Positions 39,964-47,961 of a DNA stretch of 64,000 bases are shown in pieces. The position numbers and the translations under genes are program-made. The notes below the pieces were generated by a model. It saw only the letters and a program-made list of their open reading frames with translations, did no database searches and was not told the DNA's origin. Source of the stretch: AR12 sp036265915 (lineage in GTDB: Bacteria > Methylomirabilota > Methylomirabilia > Rokubacteriales > CSP1-6); contig DATAOC010000043.1 of NCBI GenBank assembly GCA_036265915.1, forward strand, positions 10,910-74,909, read 5' to 3'. The stretch's first letter is position 1. Each line of letters starts with the position of its first letter.

Positions 39964-40488
39964 GTGGACGTCGCCGAGCTCCGCGCGAAGATCCGTGACA
40001 TCAAGGACTTTCCGACCGAGGGCATCCTCTTCCGGGACATCACGACGCTCCTGAAGGATGGTCCTGCCTTTCGGGCGGTCGTCGACATGCTGGCGGCGCA
40101 GTACACCGGTCAGCGGGTCGACGTGGTCGTCGGCATCGAGTCGCGGGGCTTCATCTTCGGCGGCGCGCTCGCCCACGAGCTCGGCGCCGGGTTCGTCCCC
40201 GTTCGAAAGCTGGGCAAGCTACCCGGCAAGACCATCGAGGTCGAGTACGAGCTGGAGTACGGCCGCGACGCGCTGGCCGTTCACGAGGATGGCATCGGGG
40301 CGGGGGAGCGCGTGCTCGCCGTCGACGATCTGCTGGCCACCGGCGGGACCATGGCCGCGACGCTGAGGCTGGTGGAGCAGCTCGGCGGCAAGGTGGTCGG
40401 GGTGGCGTTCATGATCGAGCTCGCCTTTCTGAAGGGCCGGGACAAGCTGAAGAACTATCCGCTGCATTCGCTTATCGTGTATGAATAG
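39964..40488 (+). CDS. apt: Adenine phosphoribosyltransferase
   Basis: A 174-residue type I phosphoribosyltransferase that salvages adenine to AMP. Typical blocks: IRDIKDFPTEGILFRDIT at the start, VVGIESRGFIFGGALA, RKLGKLPG, and the PRPP loop VLAVDDLLATGGTMAAT. Ends NYPLHSLIVYE as in many Apt proteins. The GTG is taken because the family starts here (VDVAELRAKIRD) and the promoter -10 lies just before it; an ATG 93 nt upstream gives an atypical extension. A small exported protein follows. Confidence 0.95.
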   Translation: MDVAELRAKIRDIKDFPTEGILFRDITTLLKDGPAFRAVVDMLAAQYTGQRVDVVVGIESRGFIFGGALAHELGAGFVPVRKLGKLPGKTIEVEYELEYGRDALAVHEDGIGAGERVLAVDDLLATGGTMAATLRLVEQLGGKVVGVAFMIELAFLKGRDKLKNYPLHSLIVYE

Positions 40489-40531
40489 CGTCCACGGCGC
40501 GCGAGGCGCCGTGCGAGCGCGGAGGCCGTTC

Positions 40532-40852
40532 ATGCGTGAGCTGCGTACGACAGTTGGACTCGCGGTGCTGGCCCTGGTGCTGGGCGCCGGCGTTGCGTCC
40601 GCCGACGAGGCGAAGACGCCGATCAGCGCCTCGATGCTGCTCGACCTCACCGCGCCGCGCGCCACCGCGCGCGACATGGCCTACCTGGAGTCGGTCAAGG
40701 GGCCGTCGGTGGCGCCGCGGCCGGCCAACGGCGAGGTGCAGGATGACGGCAGCGTCCGCTACGGCAACATGACCGTGACGGTCCGCAACCCGTGCCCGCC
40801 GAACTCGGGCCACGAGGAGCCCCCGCTGCTGCCGGGTCGCCGCTCGAAGTAG
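40532..40852 (+). CDS. Hypothetical exported protein
   Basis: A 106-residue protein with a signal peptide (residues 1-24, ASA). The mature part has PRATARDMAYLESVKGPS, a predicted short strand region (DGSVRYGNMTVTVRNPC) and a Pro-rich tail with a single Cys. I do not recognise a family. GGAGG lies about 7 nt before the ATG. It is 43 nt behind apt and may share its transcript. Confidence 0.55.
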   Translation: MRELRTTVGLAVLALVLGAGVASADEAKTPISASMLLDLTAPRATARDMAYLESVKGPSVAPRPANGEVQDDGSVRYGNMTVTVRNPCPPNSGHEEPPLLPGRRSK

Positions 40853-40919
40853 CGCTCACGATCCGCGGCCGCCCGGCCGCGCCATCGCTCGCCAACCGTC
40901 TGACATCGGGAAGGACCAC

Positions 40920-41777
40920 ATGAGCATCAAGAACGTCGGCGTCATCGGGTGCGGTCTCATGGGCTCGGGCATCGTCCAGGTGTCCGCCCAGTCTGGATTC
41001 CAGGTGCTGTTCGTCGAGGCCAACGACGAGCTCGTCAAGCGCGGTCTCGACCGCCTGCGCCAGACCCTCGAGGGCCTCACCGCCCGCGGCAAGCTCGACG
41101 CCAAGGCCAAGGACGAGACGCTGGGCCGCATCGCAGGCACCACGCGGCTCGAAGACCTGAAGAGCTCCGACCTCGTGGTGGAGGCGATGACCGAGAACCA
41201 GGCGCTGAAGAACGAGACGTTCGCCAAGCTCGATCGGATCTGCGCGCCGCAGGCGATCCTCGCCACCAACACCTCGTCCTGCAACGTGACCGCGATGGCC
41301 GCCGCCACCAGGCGGCCGGGCAAGGTGATCGGGCTGCACTTCTTCAACCCGGTGCCGCTGATGAAGCTCGTCGAGGTCGTTCGCACGCTCTTGACGGAGG
41401 ACGCCGCGGTCAAGGAGGCGACGGAATGGGTGCGCGCCGTCGGCAAGGTTCCGGTGCAGGCCAAGGACGCGACGGCGTTCATCGTGAACCGCCTGCTCGT
41501 GCCGTACCTGCTCGACGCCATTCGCGTGTACGAGGGCGGTCTCGCGTCGCTCGAGGACATCGACCAGGCGATGAAGCTCGGCTGCGGCTATCCGATGGGG
41601 CCGTTCACGCTGCTCGATCTCGTCGGGCTCGACACGACCATGTACGTGGCGGAGGTGATGTTCGAGGAGTTCCGGGAGCCGCGCTACGCGCCGCCGCCGC
41701 TGCTCAAGCGCATGGTCATGGCCGGTCACCTGGGCCGCAAGACGGGCAAGGGGTTCTATACGTACGACGCCAGGTGA
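40920..41777 (+). CDS. 3-hydroxybutyryl-CoA dehydrogenase
   Basis: A 285-residue enzyme of the 3-hydroxyacyl-CoA dehydrogenase family. NAD motif GVIGCGLMGSGI at the start, then LATNTSSCNV, the catalytic His in GLHFFNPVPLMKLVEV, and C-terminal GRKTGKGFYTYD. Size and motifs suit PaaH/Hbd-type short-chain dehydrogenases. GGGAAGGA precedes the ATG. Its last 62 bases overlap, on the opposite strand, the end of the metal permease gene. A second 3-hydroxyacyl-CoA dehydrogenase is at 55251. Confidence 0.9.
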   Translation: MSIKNVGVIGCGLMGSGIVQVSAQSGFQVLFVEANDELVKRGLDRLRQTLEGLTARGKLDAKAKDETLGRIAGTTRLEDLKSSDLVVEAMTENQALKNETFAKLDRICAPQAILATNTSSCNVTAMAAATRRPGKVIGLHFFNPVPLMKLVEVVRTLLTEDAAVKEATEWVRAVGKVPVQAKDATAFIVNRLLVPYLLDAIRVYEGGLASLEDIDQAMKLGCGYPMGPFTLLDLVGLDTTMYVAEVMFEEFREPRYAPPPLLKRMVMAGHLGRKTGKGFYTYDAR

Positions 41778-43035
41778 GCCCGAGCACGGCGATGGCGGCG
41801 CCGGCGGTCATGATGGGCACGCCGAGCACCCAGCGCTGCCGCTCGCGCGCCTTGTCCCGCAGCGTCCGCAGCACGAGGCGGTCGCCGGCCACGAGCTCCT
41901 CGCGCCCCAGCGTGAACTGTCGCAGCTGCTCCCGCTCGTCCGGATCCATCCGGGCCGCGCTCCACGCCGCGTCCGCCTGCCGGTGTCGAAACGCCTGCAC
42001 CTCGGCGGAGCCGCGCGCGATCGCCGCCTGACTGTCGTCGGCCACGCCGCGCTCGTGCGCTGACAAGAACGCTCGCTGGACCGGCGGCGCCAGCCGCTCG
42101 AGCCCGTCGAGCCACAGGTGATCGGCGTGCGGGGCGGTGATGAGAGCGAGCCCGCCGACGGCGATCACGACTCCGGCCACCGCGACCGCGCTGCCGAGCG
42201 GGCGGCCGCCATCTCGCCGGATCCGCCGACCGAGCTCGCGCACGCCCAGGCCGGCGAAGACGCCGAGCACGGTGACGCCGAGCGTGGCCACGATCGTCGC
42301 GCCCGGCGGCAGATCCCAGCGGAACGACGCGAGCAGGCCGAGGACGCTCGCGAGGCTGCCGACGAGCCAGCCGGTCGCGAGCCGGCGCGCCGGCGTGGAC
42401 GCCAGCGCGGCGCCGACGACAGCGGGCACGATGAGGTAGGCGAAGACGAGGAGCACGCCCGCGATGCGCACCGAGCTGGTGACCACGAGCCCGAACGTCA
42501 GGTAGAAGGCGAAGTCCCAGAGTCTCGCGCGCGGCACCATGCCGCCGAACGAGAGGGCCGCCAGCGGCTGCCGAGCCAGCCAGTGCGCGACGCCCACCGC
42601 GCCATAGAGCGCCGCGACGCGCAGAACGTCGTCGCGCGTCACGGCGAGGAGGCTGCCCACGAGGAGCGCCTTGATCTGCTCGCCGCCGAGCGGGACGCGC
42701 TCGAGCACGAGCACGGTGAGCGCCGCCGCCACCGCGTAGACGATCCCGATCAGCGCTTCCTGGGGGATCGCGGCGGCGAGCAGGCGCGGTCGATCCCGCA
42801 GTGCCGCCAGCAGCGCCGCGCCGCCGGCGGTGAACAGCAGCGCGTACCAGTACGCCGCGTTCGTGTCCGCGGCGTGGCCGGCCACGAGCGCCACGGTGAC
42901 GCCGAGCGCGGCCACCTGCGCGAGCGCCAGGTCGACGAAGATGACCCCGCGCGCGAGGACGTGGAGTCCGAGCCAGGCGTGCACGGCCGCGAGGACCAGC
43001 GCGGCCAGGAGCGGCCAGCCGAGCACCTCCAGCAT
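41716..43035 (-). CDS. Zinc/manganese-type ABC permease with a C-terminal extension
   Basis: A 439-residue inner-membrane permease of the ABC-3 family. The first 260 or so residues are typical: HAWLGLHVLARGVIFVDLALAQVAALG, then VLERVPLGGEQIKALLVGSLLAV and VAHWLARQPLAALSFGGM. Usual ZnuB proteins end near here. This one continues with two more spans around a roughly 110-residue hydrophilic loop (APHADHLWLDGLERL at its start). The ATG overlaps the binding-protein stop. No ATPase gene is adjacent. The stop lies inside the opposing dehydrogenase gene. Confidence 0.85.
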   Translation of the reverse strand: MLEVLGWPLLAALVLAAVHAWLGLHVLARGVIFVDLALAQVAALGVTVALVAGHAADTNAAYWYALLFTAGGAALLAALRDRPRLLAAAIPQEALIGIVYAVAAALTVLVLERVPLGGEQIKALLVGSLLAVTRDDVLRVAALYGAVGVAHWLARQPLAALSFGGMVPRARLWDFAFYLTFGLVVTSSVRIAGVLLVFAYLIVPAVVGAALASTPARRLATGWLVGSLASVLGLLASFRWDLPPGATIVATLGVTVLGVFAGLGVRELGRRIRRDGGRPLGSAVAVAGVVIAVGGLALITAPHADHLWLDGLERLAPPVQRAFLSAHERGVADDSQAAIARGSAEVQAFRHRQADAAWSAARMDPDEREQLRQFTLGREELVAGDRLVLRTLRDKARERQRWVLGVPIMTAGAAIAVLGLTWRRTYRTPCPSCGPGDRP

Positions 43036-43889
43036 CAGGGCGACAGCGCGAGCGCGAGCCGGGCGACGTTCAGCTCGAACAGCGAGAGATAGTCGCGCGC
43101 CTCGGGCTCGGCTCCGACCGACGGCGCGAGCGTGACGACGCGGGCCCCGGTGGCGTTCGCGAGACGGCGCAGGACCGCGGGGGCCGCGCCGGGCTCGGCC
43201 ACGATGATGCGCACGCCGCTGGCGCGCATGCGCTCGATGAGCTGGGCGAGGTGGGCCGGCGACGGCGGCAGCCCCGGCTCGTCCTCGAGGGCCCCCACGA
43301 CGACGAGGCCGAAGCGCCGCGCGAAGTACGGCCATGTGTCGTGCGCGACCACGACGCGCGTGCCCGCAAATGATGCCAGCCGCGCCCGCCAGCGGACGAG
43401 CGCCGCGTCGAGCCGCGCGAGGAACCGGTGCCGGTTGGCCGCGAAGACGGAGGCGTCGTCCGGCTGCAGCGCCGCGAGCGCCTCCTCGATGCGCGCCGTC
43501 ATCGGCCGCGCGTTCTCCGGGTCGAGCCAGTAGTGCGGGTTGCCGTATGCATGCAGGTGGGGCCGCGCGTCGGCGCGCAGTCGGGGAATGTCGGCGTCGA
43601 GGACGAGCACAGCGCGCGAGAGGTCGAGGTCGTTGGCGCGCGCGCCGGCGGCGGCCGCCGCGCGGGGGAGCCACGGCTCGTGATCGAGGCCGATGCGGAC
43701 GACGAGCCGGGCGTCCTTCAGAAGCCCGAGCTGCCGTGGCACCAGCTCGCGGGCGTGCGGGTCGTGCCGCGGATCGGTGAGGCTCTCGACGCGCACTCGA
43801 TCGCCGCCGACGGCCGCGACCAGGTCGCGGAGATCCGTCGTCGTGGCCGCCACCGGCAGCGCCGCCGCCACGAGCAGCGCGAGGAGCAC
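43035..43889 (-). CDS. Metal ABC transporter substrate-binding protein (ZnuA-like)
   Basis: A 284-residue periplasmic cluster-9 binding protein with a short signal peptide (residues 1-16). Candidate metal ligands follow the family: His in DPRHDPHARELVP, His in YGNPHYWLDPENA, His in VVVAHDTWPYFARRFGL and an acidic residue in IIVAEPGAA. The loop is His-rich only around PHLHAYGNPH, so zinc or manganese is possible. A GTG start one base after the preceding stop; the permease follows with a 1-base overlap. Confidence 0.87.
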   Translation of the reverse strand: MLLALLVAAALPVAATTTDLRDLVAAVGGDRVRVESLTDPRHDPHARELVPRQLGLLKDARLVVRIGLDHEPWLPRAAAAAGARANDLDLSRAVLVLDADIPRLRADARPHLHAYGNPHYWLDPENARPMTARIEEALAALQPDDASVFAANRHRFLARLDAALVRWRARLASFAGTRVVVAHDTWPYFARRFGLVVVGALEDEPGLPPSPAHLAQLIERMRASGVRIIVAEPGAAPAVLRRLANATGARVVTLAPSVGAEPEARDYLSLFELNVARLALALSP

Positions 43890-43890
43890 C

Positions 43891-45015
43891 CTATTTCTTC
43901 GCGAAGATGCTCTTCGGGACCATGCAGTGCACGCCCTTGCGGATGTCGACGACCTGGGTGACGCGGCAGTCGCCGACCATCGACGTGAGCGCGTACGCCT
44001 CGTCCCGACTGAGCGGCACCATCTTCTGGCTCGCCAAGAGATTCACCGTCTCGCGCGTCGCCAGCTTCATCGCCTCGTTCAGGTCCTCGTCGAACGCCAT
44101 GGCGATCCAGTGCGTCGCCGTCTCGGCGCGCGGCCACTCGAGCTTCAGGTCCTTGCGCACGATCGGCTGCAGCACGATCTCGCGGTACGCGCACTCGAGC
44201 GCGGTCAGGCTCACCTCGCCGTTGCCCTGCCGGCAGTGCGAGTCGCCCGTCCACAACAGCGCGCCCTTGACGAACACGGGGAGATAGAGGACCGAGCCCT
44301 CCTGCAGCTCGTTCAGGTCCATGTTCGAGCCGTTCTTCCACGGACGCAGCGTGCTCGTCCGCCCGCGGGCGTCCCGGATCGGCGGTCCGGCTTTCTCCTT
44401 GGGCTCGTTGGGATCGGGGGCCACGGCGATGGTGCCCGGGAATGGTTGCAGGTCGATCGTGATGCCGGGCTTGAAGTCGGTCTGCTTCTTCTCGAGGTCG
44501 AGATAGTAGTAGCGCACGAAACCCTGCTGGAACTCCGGCGCCAGCTGCCCCACGGTCGGGAACTGACTGCCCGGCAGATGGAAATTCGTCGCGAACGCCT
44601 TCGGCACGATGCGCTTGATGCGGATCTCCAGCACGTCGCCGGGCTCGGCGCCGTTCACGTAGATCGGCCCCGTGACCGAGTGCGGCCCGCCGCCCGGGTT
44701 CGCCAGGCGCAGCTTCACGATGTCGTCCATGGTCGCGCCCGGCTGGATGGCGTTGTGCGAGTGCATCATCGTCTCGACGGCCACCGCATCGCCGGAATTG
44801 ACGGTGAGCTTCGGCGGCTCGTTGGGATCGAGCCAGCCCCACTGCGTGGTGGCCAGCGTCGCCGGCAGCACGTGGTACGTGCCGCCGCCGACGGCGACGG
44901 CGCGATCGCGCTTCGCCTCGTCCATCGGCGTGAGCTGATAGGCCTGCTGTGCGATGGCGTAGAACGCCGCGGTCAGCACGACAACGACGGCCAGCAGAAC
45001 GGCCAGGCGCTTCAT
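43891..45015 (-). CDS. Exported acetamidase/formamidase-family protein
   Basis: A 374-residue protein of the FmdA/AmdA family with an N-terminal signal or anchor (residues 5-24). Conserved blocks: VETMMHSHNAIQPG, VTGPIYVNGAEPGDVLEI and WTGDSHCRQGNGEVSLTALECA, which carry the likely metal-binding His/Asp. Family members release ammonia from formamide or acetamide in the cytoplasm; the exported form is less studied. GGAGGGCC precedes the ATG and a good sigma-70 promoter lies upstream. The metal-transport genes follow directly and may be cotranscribed. Confidence 0.85.
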   Translation of the reverse strand: MKRLAVLLAVVVVLTAAFYAIAQQAYQLTPMDEAKRDRAVAVGGGTYHVLPATLATTQWGWLDPNEPPKLTVNSGDAVAVETMMHSHNAIQPGATMDDIVKLRLANPGGGPHSVTGPIYVNGAEPGDVLEIRIKRIVPKAFATNFHLPGSQFPTVGQLAPEFQQGFVRYYYLDLEKKQTDFKPGITIDLQPFPGTIAVAPDPNEPKEKAGPPIRDARGRTSTLRPWKNGSNMDLNELQEGSVLYLPVFVKGALLWTGDSHCRQGNGEVSLTALECAYREIVLQPIVRKDLKLEWPRAETATHWIAMAFDEDLNEAMKLATRETVNLLASQKMVPLSRDEAYALTSMVGDCRVTQVVDIRKGVHCMVPKSIFAKK

Positions 45016-45054
45016 GGGAGGCCCTCCTCGGCTCGCGCGGGGGCGCGGCGCGCC

Positions 45055-45083
45055 ATGATGGCGACGCTTTGAGCGACCGTCAA
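45055..45083 (-). promoter_or_regulatory. Sigma-70 promoter of the acetamidase-like gene
   Basis: Minus strand TTGACG (45083-45078), 17 bp, CATCAT (45060-45055), about 40 nt before the ATG at 45015. Confidence 0.5.
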
Positions 45084-45102
45084 GAGGGGCGATAATCGCG
45101 CC

Positions 45103-46260
45103 ATGCGCGAGGCGCCCGGGCTCCGCGAGGACGAGCGGCAGGTCCGCGATCTCGCGCGGGCCATCGCGCGCGAGCAGATCGCCCCGCGCGCCGCCCAGGT
45201 GGACGAGACCGAAGCCTATCCGTCCGAGCAGCTGCGGCTGCTCGGCGCCCAGGGCCTCATGGGTCTCTACATCCCCGAGCGCTACGGCGGCGCGGGGCTC
45301 GGCGCGCTGGCGTTCTGCCTGGCCGTCGAGGAGATCGCATGGGCCTGCGCCTCCACCGCCGTGCTCTACCTCGTGCAGTACGCGGCCGGCTATCCGATCG
45401 TGTCCCACGGAACGGAGGACCAGCGGCGGCGCTACCTGCCACGGCTGGCGAGCGGCGAGATCACGACCGCGCTGTCGATCTCCGAGCCCGGTGCCGGCTC
45501 GGACGCGGCCAGCATGACGACAACGGCGGTGCGCCGCGGCGATCGGTACGTCCTGAACGGCACGAAGATGTGGGTGACCAACGGCAGCCACGCCTCGGTG
45601 CTGACGCTGTTCGCCACCGTGGACCGCGGGCGCGGGCACAAGGGCGTCACCGCGTTCCTCGTCGAGCCGACGTTCCCCGGCTTCGCGCTGGGCAAGCTCG
45701 AGCGCAAGATGGGCATCCGCGGCTCGCCGACGGTGGCGCTGCACCTGACCGATTGCGAGGTCCCGGTGGAGAACCGCCTCGGCGGCGAAGGCGAGGGATT
45801 TCGCGTGGCCCTCGGCGCCCTCGATCGTTCGCGGCCCGCCGTCGGCGCGCAGGCGGTCGGGATCGGGCAGGCCGCCCTCGACGCCGCCGTCGCCTACGCG
45901 CGGGAGCGACAGCAGTTCGGACAGCCCATCGCGGCGTTCCAGGGAATCCAGTTCATGCTGGCCGACATGGCAATGCTCGTGCACGCGTCGCGGCTGATGG
46001 TGCACCATGCGGCCGCCCTCGTGGACCATGGCGCCACCGCCACCTCCCTCGAGTCGTCGATGGCGAAATGCTTCGCGAGCGACGCGGCGATGAAGGTGAG
46101 CACCGACGCCGTGCAGATCTTCGGCGGCTACGGCTATACGCGGGAGTATCCGGTGGAGCGCTTCATGCGCGACGCCAAGATCACCCAGATCTACGAGGGC
46201 ACCAACCAGATCCAGCGCACGGTCATCGCGCGCGAGCTCGGCGCGCCGATCGGCCGCTGA
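45103..46260 (+). CDS. Acyl-CoA dehydrogenase
   Basis: A 385-residue flavoenzyme. FAD-binding blocks TTALSISEPGAGSDAASM and KMWVTNGSHAS; catalytic Glu in the C-terminal IYEGTNQIQRTVIA; GGYGYTREYPVERFMRDAK precedes it. It oxidises an acyl-CoA to the enoyl-CoA; short- or branched-chain substrates are likely. GATAAT lies 6 nt before the ATG with no ribosome site, another leaderless candidate. A Xer recombinase gene follows 7 nt later, an unrelated function. Confidence 0.9.
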   Translation: MREAPGLREDERQVRDLARAIAREQIAPRAAQVDETEAYPSEQLRLLGAQGLMGLYIPERYGGAGLGALAFCLAVEEIAWACASTAVLYLVQYAAGYPIVSHGTEDQRRRYLPRLASGEITTALSISEPGAGSDAASMTTTAVRRGDRYVLNGTKMWVTNGSHASVLTLFATVDRGRGHKGVTAFLVEPTFPGFALGKLERKMGIRGSPTVALHLTDCEVPVENRLGGEGEGFRVALGALDRSRPAVGAQAVGIGQAALDAAVAYARERQQFGQPIAAFQGIQFMLADMAMLVHASRLMVHHAAALVDHGATATSLESSMAKCFASDAAMKVSTDAVQIFGGYGYTREYPVERFMRDAKITQIYEGTNQIQRTVIARELGAPIGR

Positions 46261-46267
46261 CCCTCGG

Positions 46268-47176
46268 TTGGACGGCACGCGCGCGCTCGAGGACTTCCTC
46301 GCGACGCTGAGCGCCGAGCGCAACGCTTCCCGCCACACGCTCGACGCCTACCGCCGTGACATCCGCGACTTCCTGGCGCTGCTCGCGCGCCGCCGCGTGT
46401 CGGCCGCCACCGCCGGGCCCGACGACGTCGTCGCCTGGCTCGAGCGTCAGCGCCGGGCGGGGCGAAAGGCCTCGACCATCGCGCGCCGGATGGCCGCGCT
46501 GCGCGGCTTCTACGCCCACCAGCTGCGCGAACGGGCGCTGACGCGCGACCCGACCGAGCACATCGAGCAGCCGCGCCTGTCGCGGCCGCTGCCCAAGACG
46601 CTCTCGCGCGAGGCGGTGGCGGCGCTGGTCGAGGCGCCCGACGTGGCGACGGCGCGTGGGCTGCGCGATCGCGCGCTGCTCGAGCTCCTCTACGCCAGCG
46701 GCCTGCGCGCCAGCGAGTGCCTGGCGCTCCGTCTCGGCGACGTCAACCGCAACGCGGGCTACGTGCAGTGCGTGGGGAAGGGCCGCAAGGAGCGCATCGC
46801 GCCGGTGGGCGCCGAGGCGCTCGCCTGGCTCGAGCGCTATCTGGGGCAGGCGCGGCCCACGCTGCTCGGCGCCGGCCGCGACTCGCCGCTGCTGTTCGTC
46901 AGTCCGCGGGGCCGCGCGCTCTCGCGGCAGGCGCTGTGGCAGATCGTGCTGCGGGCGGCGCGGCGGGCCGGGCTGCGCCAGCGCGTGTCGCCGCATACGC
47001 TGCGCCACTGCTTCGCGAGCCACCTGCTGGAGGGCGGCGCGGACCTGCGCGCGGTGCAGACGATGCTCGGCCACGCCGACATCACGACCACCCAGATCTA
47101 CACGCACCTGCCCTCCGCGGCGATCCGCCGGATGTACGACCGGTTCCACCCGCGGGCCGCCGCCGTCCGCGATTGA
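46268..47176 (+). CDS. xerD: Tyrosine recombinase XerC/XerD
   Basis: A 302-residue site-specific recombinase. The N-terminal SAM-like domain spans about 1-95 and the catalytic domain follows. All key residues are present: Arg147 (GLRASE), Lys171 (GKGRKER), His243 and Arg246 (HTLRHCF), His269 (GHADI) and the nucleophile Tyr278 (TQIYTH). Length and motifs suit chromosomal dimer resolution rather than a phage integrase. The start is a TTG 7 nt after the dehydrogenase stop. XerC cannot be excluded. Confidence 0.9.
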   Translation: MDGTRALEDFLATLSAERNASRHTLDAYRRDIRDFLALLARRRVSAATAGPDDVVAWLERQRRAGRKASTIARRMAALRGFYAHQLRERALTRDPTEHIEQPRLSRPLPKTLSREAVAALVEAPDVATARGLRDRALLELLYASGLRASECLALRLGDVNRNAGYVQCVGKGRKERIAPVGAEALAWLERYLGQARPTLLGAGRDSPLLFVSPRGRALSRQALWQIVLRAARRAGLRQRVSPHTLRHCFASHLLEGGADLRAVQTMLGHADITTTQIYTHLPSAAIRRMYDRFHPRAAAVRD

Positions 47177-47198
47177 CGTCGCTCGCCCCGGGTGTTAG

Positions 47199-47210
47199 AT
47201 GTCTAGACAT
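47199..47210. promoter_or_regulatory. Palindromic GntR-type operator
   Basis: ATGTCTAGACAT is a perfect 12-bp palindrome with the GTCTAGAC core typical of HutC/UTRA-type GntR sites. It overlaps a -10-like TTAGAT (47195-47200) and lies 22 nt before the gntR GTG, so it fits autorepression and control of the operon. Confidence 0.7.
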
Positions 47211-47231
47211 TCTCAGTCGGGGAGGACGGCC

Positions 47232-47957
47232 GTGAATTACCGTCCGGGTATTCCGCGCTATCTGCAGATCGCCGAGGCGATAAGGCGCGATCTCCGCGGC
47301 GAGGGCGAGCGGATCGACTCGGAGCACAGCCTGTGCGCCCGCTTCAAGGTCAGCCGTCCGACGATCCGCCAGGCACTCGACGTGCTCGTGCAGGAAGGCC
47401 GGCTCTATCGCCACGCCGGGCGGGGCACGTTCAGCACGGCCGTGGCCGGGGGCGACTCGCGGCTGCGTGTGATCGGCTCGATCGACGACATGATCGCCCT
47501 CGGCGACGAGACGTGGTTCAAGCTCATCTCGAACGAGACGCTGCCGGTGCCGGCCAACATCGGCCAGGCGCTGCGGCTGCCGCCCGGCTCGAAGGCCGCG
47601 CGCGTGATCGGCGTCCGGCACGCCGAGAGCGGGCCCTTCCAGCACGTCACCGCCTGGGTGCCGACGTCGATCGCGGCGCAGCTCACGGACGAGGACATCT
47701 CCAAGGCCTCGCTGCTCGGCGCCATCGAGCGCCACGTCGAGGTGCCGATCAAGACGCTCGAGCAGGTCACCGACGCGGTGCTGGCGCCGCGACACGTGGC
47801 CGAGCTGCTGCAAATCCGGCCGCGGGCGCCATTGCTCATGTTCGAGCGCACCTACTTCGCCGCCAACGGCGAGCCCGTCGAGCACGCGGTGTCGTACCAG
47901 ACGGGCCGGCGCTATCCGTACCGGGTCGTCCTCGCCCGCGCGGAGCGCCGGAGCTGA
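47232..47957 (+). CDS. GntR-family transcriptional regulator with UTRA domain
   Basis: A 241-residue regulator. The winged helix (about 1-70) has LCARFKVSRPTIRQALDVLVQEGRLYRHAGRGTF; the UTRA effector domain follows (about 85-235), ending MFERTYFAANGEPVEHAVSYQTGRRYPYRV. HutC-type members usually sense a pathway metabolite and repress. GGGAGGAC lies 5-6 nt before the GTG. It heads a same-strand gene run to the right edge, and the next gene begins 4 nt after its stop, which makes it the likely local regulator. Confidence 0.9.
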   Translation: MNYRPGIPRYLQIAEAIRRDLRGEGERIDSEHSLCARFKVSRPTIRQALDVLVQEGRLYRHAGRGTFSTAVAGGDSRLRVIGSIDDMIALGDETWFKLISNETLPVPANIGQALRLPPGSKAARVIGVRHAESGPFQHVTAWVPTSIAAQLTDEDISKASLLGAIERHVEVPIKTLEQVTDAVLAPRHVAELLQIRPRAPLLMFERTYFAANGEPVEHAVSYQTGRRYPYRVVLARAERRS

Positions 47958-47961
47958 GCCG

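Noticed and set aside
47142..47150. GTTCCACCC inside the end of the Xer recombinase gene, resembling the ECF -35
   Set aside because: No CGTATA follows 16 bp later (CGCGAT instead) and the sequence encodes the RFHPR residues of the protein.
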